In this document: one piece after another, positions 59,991 through 64,000 of the stretch
Layout of the letters: every line of letters begins with the position of its first letter
Numbering within the stretch: position 1 is the first letter of the stretch
From: Linyphia triangularis
Taxonomy: Eukaryota > Arthropoda > Arachnida > Araneae > Linyphiidae
Length of the DNA stretch: 64,000 nucleotides
Direction: 5' to 3'
NCBI GenBank assembly: GCA_963978545.1
Contig: OZ021721.1
Span: 42,604,785-42,668,784 of the forward strand
Program-made: the position numbers and the translations under genes
Notes under the pieces: generated by a model
The model's input: the letters and a program-made list of their open reading frames with translations, nothing else
Databases searched by the model: none
What the model was told of the DNA's origin: nothing

Positions 59991-61300
59991 ATATAAAGTA
60001 CTCGGTGTTTAAATACACTAAGTGTTGCGTGCGGTGGCTCGTTCGCATGATTACAGATGCTGCTATAGAGTTAAAAAAATTATTGATATATTTCGAAATT
60101 TCCGAAAGTCCACAATTTCGTTATTAAATAGAAATTTCCTTATTTCATGTATATTTCAAATGGTAGTAAAATAATTTAATCAAGAAATGGCCTCTATAAA
60201 AGTAGGTAAACCAATTTTGACTATTCAATTTATTAATACTATTTGAACAATTTGAAGAATACTGTTAAAAATATATTTATAACTTTCCACAAATGATGGT
60301 AAGTCAGTATGCAATAGGCATTTGAGAATGAAAACTGTTATATTGTTCGAATAAGCATGTTATTTTTGAGAATTTAAATTTTAACTTTTAAATTTAAACA
60401 CTATTCACATTTCCTAGAGGTTCACAGAAATCTAATAAAAACCTTGGATACAAGATTGAATGTCAGTTTATTCCATATGTTTAATGCTTTACTTTTTTCA
60501 ACAACATTCACTTTGTTTTGAGGCAATAGGCATAACATCAGTAATAAAAGCCCATTAAAAAAATGTCAAGTAAAAATAACTACTTTTTTCATTATTACTC
60601 TTTAAAAAGTTTCTATAAGCTAGCCAATAAAAACTAGTTATTTTGCGTTCAACTTCTTTAAATGAACTTCTATTACTGATATTATGCCTATTACAAAATT
60701 TTACATGCATCAAAGCAGTACTCCGACAAAAATTGTGGTTGACAAAAGAAATTGTGGCTGAGAAAAGTGTGTGTTTAATTGATTTATATCCAAATCAACA
60801 ATTTCATTCTTGATGACATTTGGCACACTAGATCTTCAAAACAAGGGGAAGGTCATTATTTGCATAATAGTCAAGAAAATCCATCCATCCCCCTTCTTAA
60901 CCCCAAAATTATAACTAGAGATCCATTGAATTAATTTGAACCAATTTTTCAATAGGTAACTTGACTAACCTAGGTTATCAGGGACACAATTTCAGCAAAG
61001 TGTTTAACATTTAAGGGGCAAAATTTAGGAGGGGGAGGGGGGGGGGGGCAAACGGGTATGTTCAAAACTGGAAATCGATCGAACCGATTTGAACTGGGTT
61101 GTACCCGTTGCGTGTCGAAGTGACCAGCTATTGTGAAAAAGAAATGAAGCCTCTTCACACTGCGTAAATTTGGACTACGCCGGGGCTCTCCATCTATTCT
61201 TACTACAACAGTCAAAAGCGAATTGCCTTCATTGTAAAGATGTGATGGAACAAAGTATTGAATATTTAAAATAAAGCTTTACATGCACTGTACATTAAAA
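59991..61300. other. No gene seen
   Basis: AT-rich sequence. 61060-61215 is less AT-rich with a minus-strand frame (EPRRSPNLRSVKRLHFFFTI) beside a 12-G run at 61037-61048. It looks like a fragment of a dispersed repeat rather than a host exon. Confidence 0.3.
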
Positions 61301-61308
61301 TACCTTAA

Positions 61309-61618
61309 AATAAGACATAAAACTGATACTGGATTCAGACACCAAATGAAGTCTTAATTTTTAAGGTATTTCTTATAATTGATATTGAGGGCATTTTTAG
61401 ACAGCTTAAGTGTCTGAATGGGTTGTGTATTCACACAGATAAAGATTTCAAACAGGTACATTTGACATCTTCACTTGTGTGATATTCACTATGATGATAC
61501 TAACCTTTGTTAACTATGTTTCACTTATCTCGGAAATTTTATCATGCACTACAAATACTCGTGTCTCATATTAAGACTCCTTTTGACGTCTGAATCCAGT
61601 GCCACTTTTGTGTCTCAT
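61309..61618. mobile_element. TTAA-flanked MITE, 310 bp
   Basis: TTAA at 61305-61308 and 61619-61622 brackets ~50-bp inverted ends: aataagacataaaactgata then ctggattcagacaccaaatg, mirrored by catttgtgtctcattt-side sequence with ctgaatccagtgccac. TTAA target sites suggest piggyBac or Kolobok mobilisation. No coding potential. Confidence 0.7.
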
Positions 61619-61622
61619 TTAA

Positions 61623-64000
61623 GAACATTTCAATTTGCAGTGTGGGGTTTCTCATAAAGAACAATATTTGGAAACAAAATTTTGATTGGGACAATATCAT
61701 TTCTTCTAAGTACTTTATGGTTTTCTTTCTATATTAGCATATATGCTTTCAACGTTCCCTGCTATTCATACACAAAAATAAAATAGCATTAATTTTTTTG
61801 TACAAATTCTTTTAGCCAACTAATAACTTTAAAAAGTGCATATACCCTAAATAACTTTCGTAAGGTCACGAATCCACAGACAGGGTTTCTATTGGTATAC
61901 CAAGATAATATGGCTAGGCGCAGCGGTGCAATATACATTCTTCGGCCAATTGTGATCTTGTCAAAGCGAATGCGGAAATGAATCCCTTTCGTATTAGATT
62001 TTGCATGACTTTATCAGACTTCATGCATCGCTGTCTGGCAGGACAGAAAGAATCCGTATAGCTTGACAGTAATTGACTATGTGACAGCGCAATTAGCCTT
62101 TCAATTACGATTACTTTCTCCCTCCACGTATACTGAAGTATTTTCATGTATTACTGCTGAAACTTATTTGTAATTTTTAATTAATATAATTTGAGATAGA
62201 TTTGTAATATCCGCTTACAGAAGTGCATATTATTCCTCTTTCAATTTGGAAGGATACGAAATTAAATGTTGTAAAAATATAATATTAATGTGACATGCGT
62301 TCATTTAAAATTTAATTTATAATTCTGTAACTCAAAATCAAACCAACATAATCAGAAAACTTTATAAGGGAGTTAAATACTCAATCCTATTGACCTCTCT
62401 ATGTAACAATCCGTTATAACGTTCGTTAAATGTTTTAGAAGTTATTTTTTGAGTTACTTACAATGTTATGGTTTGAGAAAAAATGAACTTTTAAGAGGAA
62501 CTTTTAATAAGGATCATTCCCTATACTAGCTATGTTACAATCTTCTCATCCAATTAATTTAGAAAATACTTTGTATAAAGCCTTGAAATTTGGTGAGTAC
62601 ATACGAAAATGATCACTTAATGAAATGACATCAATTAAAAACTCGAAAATAGCGTCAAATATATTTTATGTTGTATTTGAAATCCTCATGTCAATGCCTA
62701 TGCAATAGTCATTTGCTTTTTAAATTTTTAATTAGGAATTATGATTATCATTATTAAGAAACAATGATTAATCCAATGAACATTTCATGAGGGGAGTTAT
62801 TTTACTACATCATCAAAGGACACAATCAAAGGACTACCAAGCTATTGTTATTGCAATGGTTACATTGATTAATACTTACAAAACTCCAATTTAGTCATAA
62901 AACACATATTCCATGAGTCAAACATAGGAAAAAATTTGATTGAAACTTTTATGTGCATGGAAAATAACATTGAATAGGAGAAAATTATCACCAATTTTAT
63001 CTAAAAATACAAACATATTTAACGCTTGAAAATACATTTAAAGTTTAATTTCAGGGTCAGTCATAATAAGTTGAAATAATTAAAAAAGATACTGTCCGTA
63101 TTTCATCTCTTGAATAAGCATCTGCTAGCTAGAAATAATCAAATGCCAGTTAACTGTAATAATTAAAAACCTTCCGTAAATTGCACAGTTTAGGCTGAAA
63201 TTTTTTTTGGAAAATATAACTATGATCACATACAAATGCAAGCTATTTGACAATTTTTTTAAAAAACACTTGAAATGCAATTACTATTATGCGAAACTGA
63301 TGCTTTTGCATTTTTAAAATAAAATAATTCAAGATAATTGTCTAGAAATGGAGGAGGGGGTGGGGAATGGATATATATATATATATATATATATATAATG
63401 CTTATAATTTAGGCATGGTACAGAAGAAAACTCAGTTAAATCAAGAAGCTCGACAAACGAGAGTAAATTTGTTACAATCGTCACCATGTTTTAAATTTTT
63501 TTTTTCTAAAGCATTGAATTAAATACCAGGAAGTTATATTCAAAGCGCGTACTTTGCCTACCTAATTTGTTTAATATTCGTACCTTAAATTACTGTCTAT
63601 CGTATTTTTATATGTGTTGTTTTCTTAAACTAATACGATCAACGATCCCATTGAGTCATGCTAATAATTACAGTAGGGTGTCATAATAATGCTTAAAATC
63701 GCAAATGGAAGTAATTAAGCATTTGAATTACTTGTCTAATTGGCATAAAAATACTAAACTAATTGCCGTAACTGCTCCAATAATTGACATAAATGTCAAT
63801 TATTTTTAATTGAAGCACAGCAACACTAGTTTTACTATTTTTATTACTTAGGTAATAAACATATTTATGGACAAAAGAAGCATAAAATGAAAAACCACTT
63901 AAATTTTTGCTATTTGGTTAGAGTGATAATAACGAGAAAACAATTAACTTAATTTCCCTTTTTTTTTTAAATGTTAGAATTTAATCCTTTTTCAAAAACA
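61623..64000. other. No gene seen
   Basis: AT-rich sequence; an AT microsatellite lies at 63371-63397. 61900-62150 is less AT-rich, with an unrecognised 77-codon minus-strand frame. Confidence 0.35.
63371..63397. repeat. (AT)n microsatellite
   Basis: About 13 AT units following a ggaggagggggtgggg stretch. Confidence 0.97.

Overview
This window is non-coding-rich, AT-rich eukaryotic nuclear DNA: long stretches without reading frames, spliceosomal exon signals, microsatellites, tRNA-derived SINEs, Helitrons and many DNA-transposon remnants. There is no bacterial gene organisation. The gene I can recognise, the SINEs and the DNA-transposon load suggest an arthropod, possibly a chelicerate such as a spider; that placement is inference.

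The only host gene I recognise is on the minus strand. Two small exons (22856-22927 and 13993-14074) join in phase and encode most of the SAM domain of the DLC1/STARD13/crossveinless-c family of RhoGAP-START proteins. A third, upstream exon (29686-29731) has good splice sites and the right phase to precede them. A TATA-containing minus-strand first-exon candidate lies near 53.1-53.5 kb, but its phase does not match directly, so at least one exon is missing or it belongs to another gene. The SAM C-terminus, RhoGAP and START exons are not seen and presumably lie beyond position 1. Most of the window would then be introns and 5' flank of this gene.

The rest is mobile and repetitive DNA. 1-1.0 kb: tandem ~360-bp repeat. 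3.2-5.5 kb: hAT-like element with a zinc-finger relic. 6.1-7.0 kb: Tigger/pogo-like element. 9.76-10.4 kb: foldback. 10.6-11.0 kb: hAT transposase C-terminal relic. 14.49-16.80 kb: 2.3-kb element with ~370-bp inverted ends and a perfect 8-bp target duplication. 27.0-29.65 kb: tandem duplications. 30.29-32.48 kb: another 2.2-kb element with ~580-bp inverted arms. 34.08-34.63 kb: TTAA-flanked element. 35.86-36.98 kb: Helitron with a nested small palindromic element. 36.8-39.35 kb: ~755-bp inverted duplication that copies the Helitron's 5' end. 43.49-44.45 kb: second Helitron. 44.88-45.12 kb: TA-flanked palindrome. 52.2-52.5 kb: DUF4371 hAT relic. 61.3-61.6 kb: another TTAA-flanked element. Three copies of one tRNA-Arg-like SINE and two of a second tRNA-derived SINE are scattered through it.

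A whole-window oddity is strand asymmetry: eleven G homopolymers of 10 or more all lie on the + strand and no C run of that length does. Coordinates were read by eye and may be off by a base or two where arms are imperfect.
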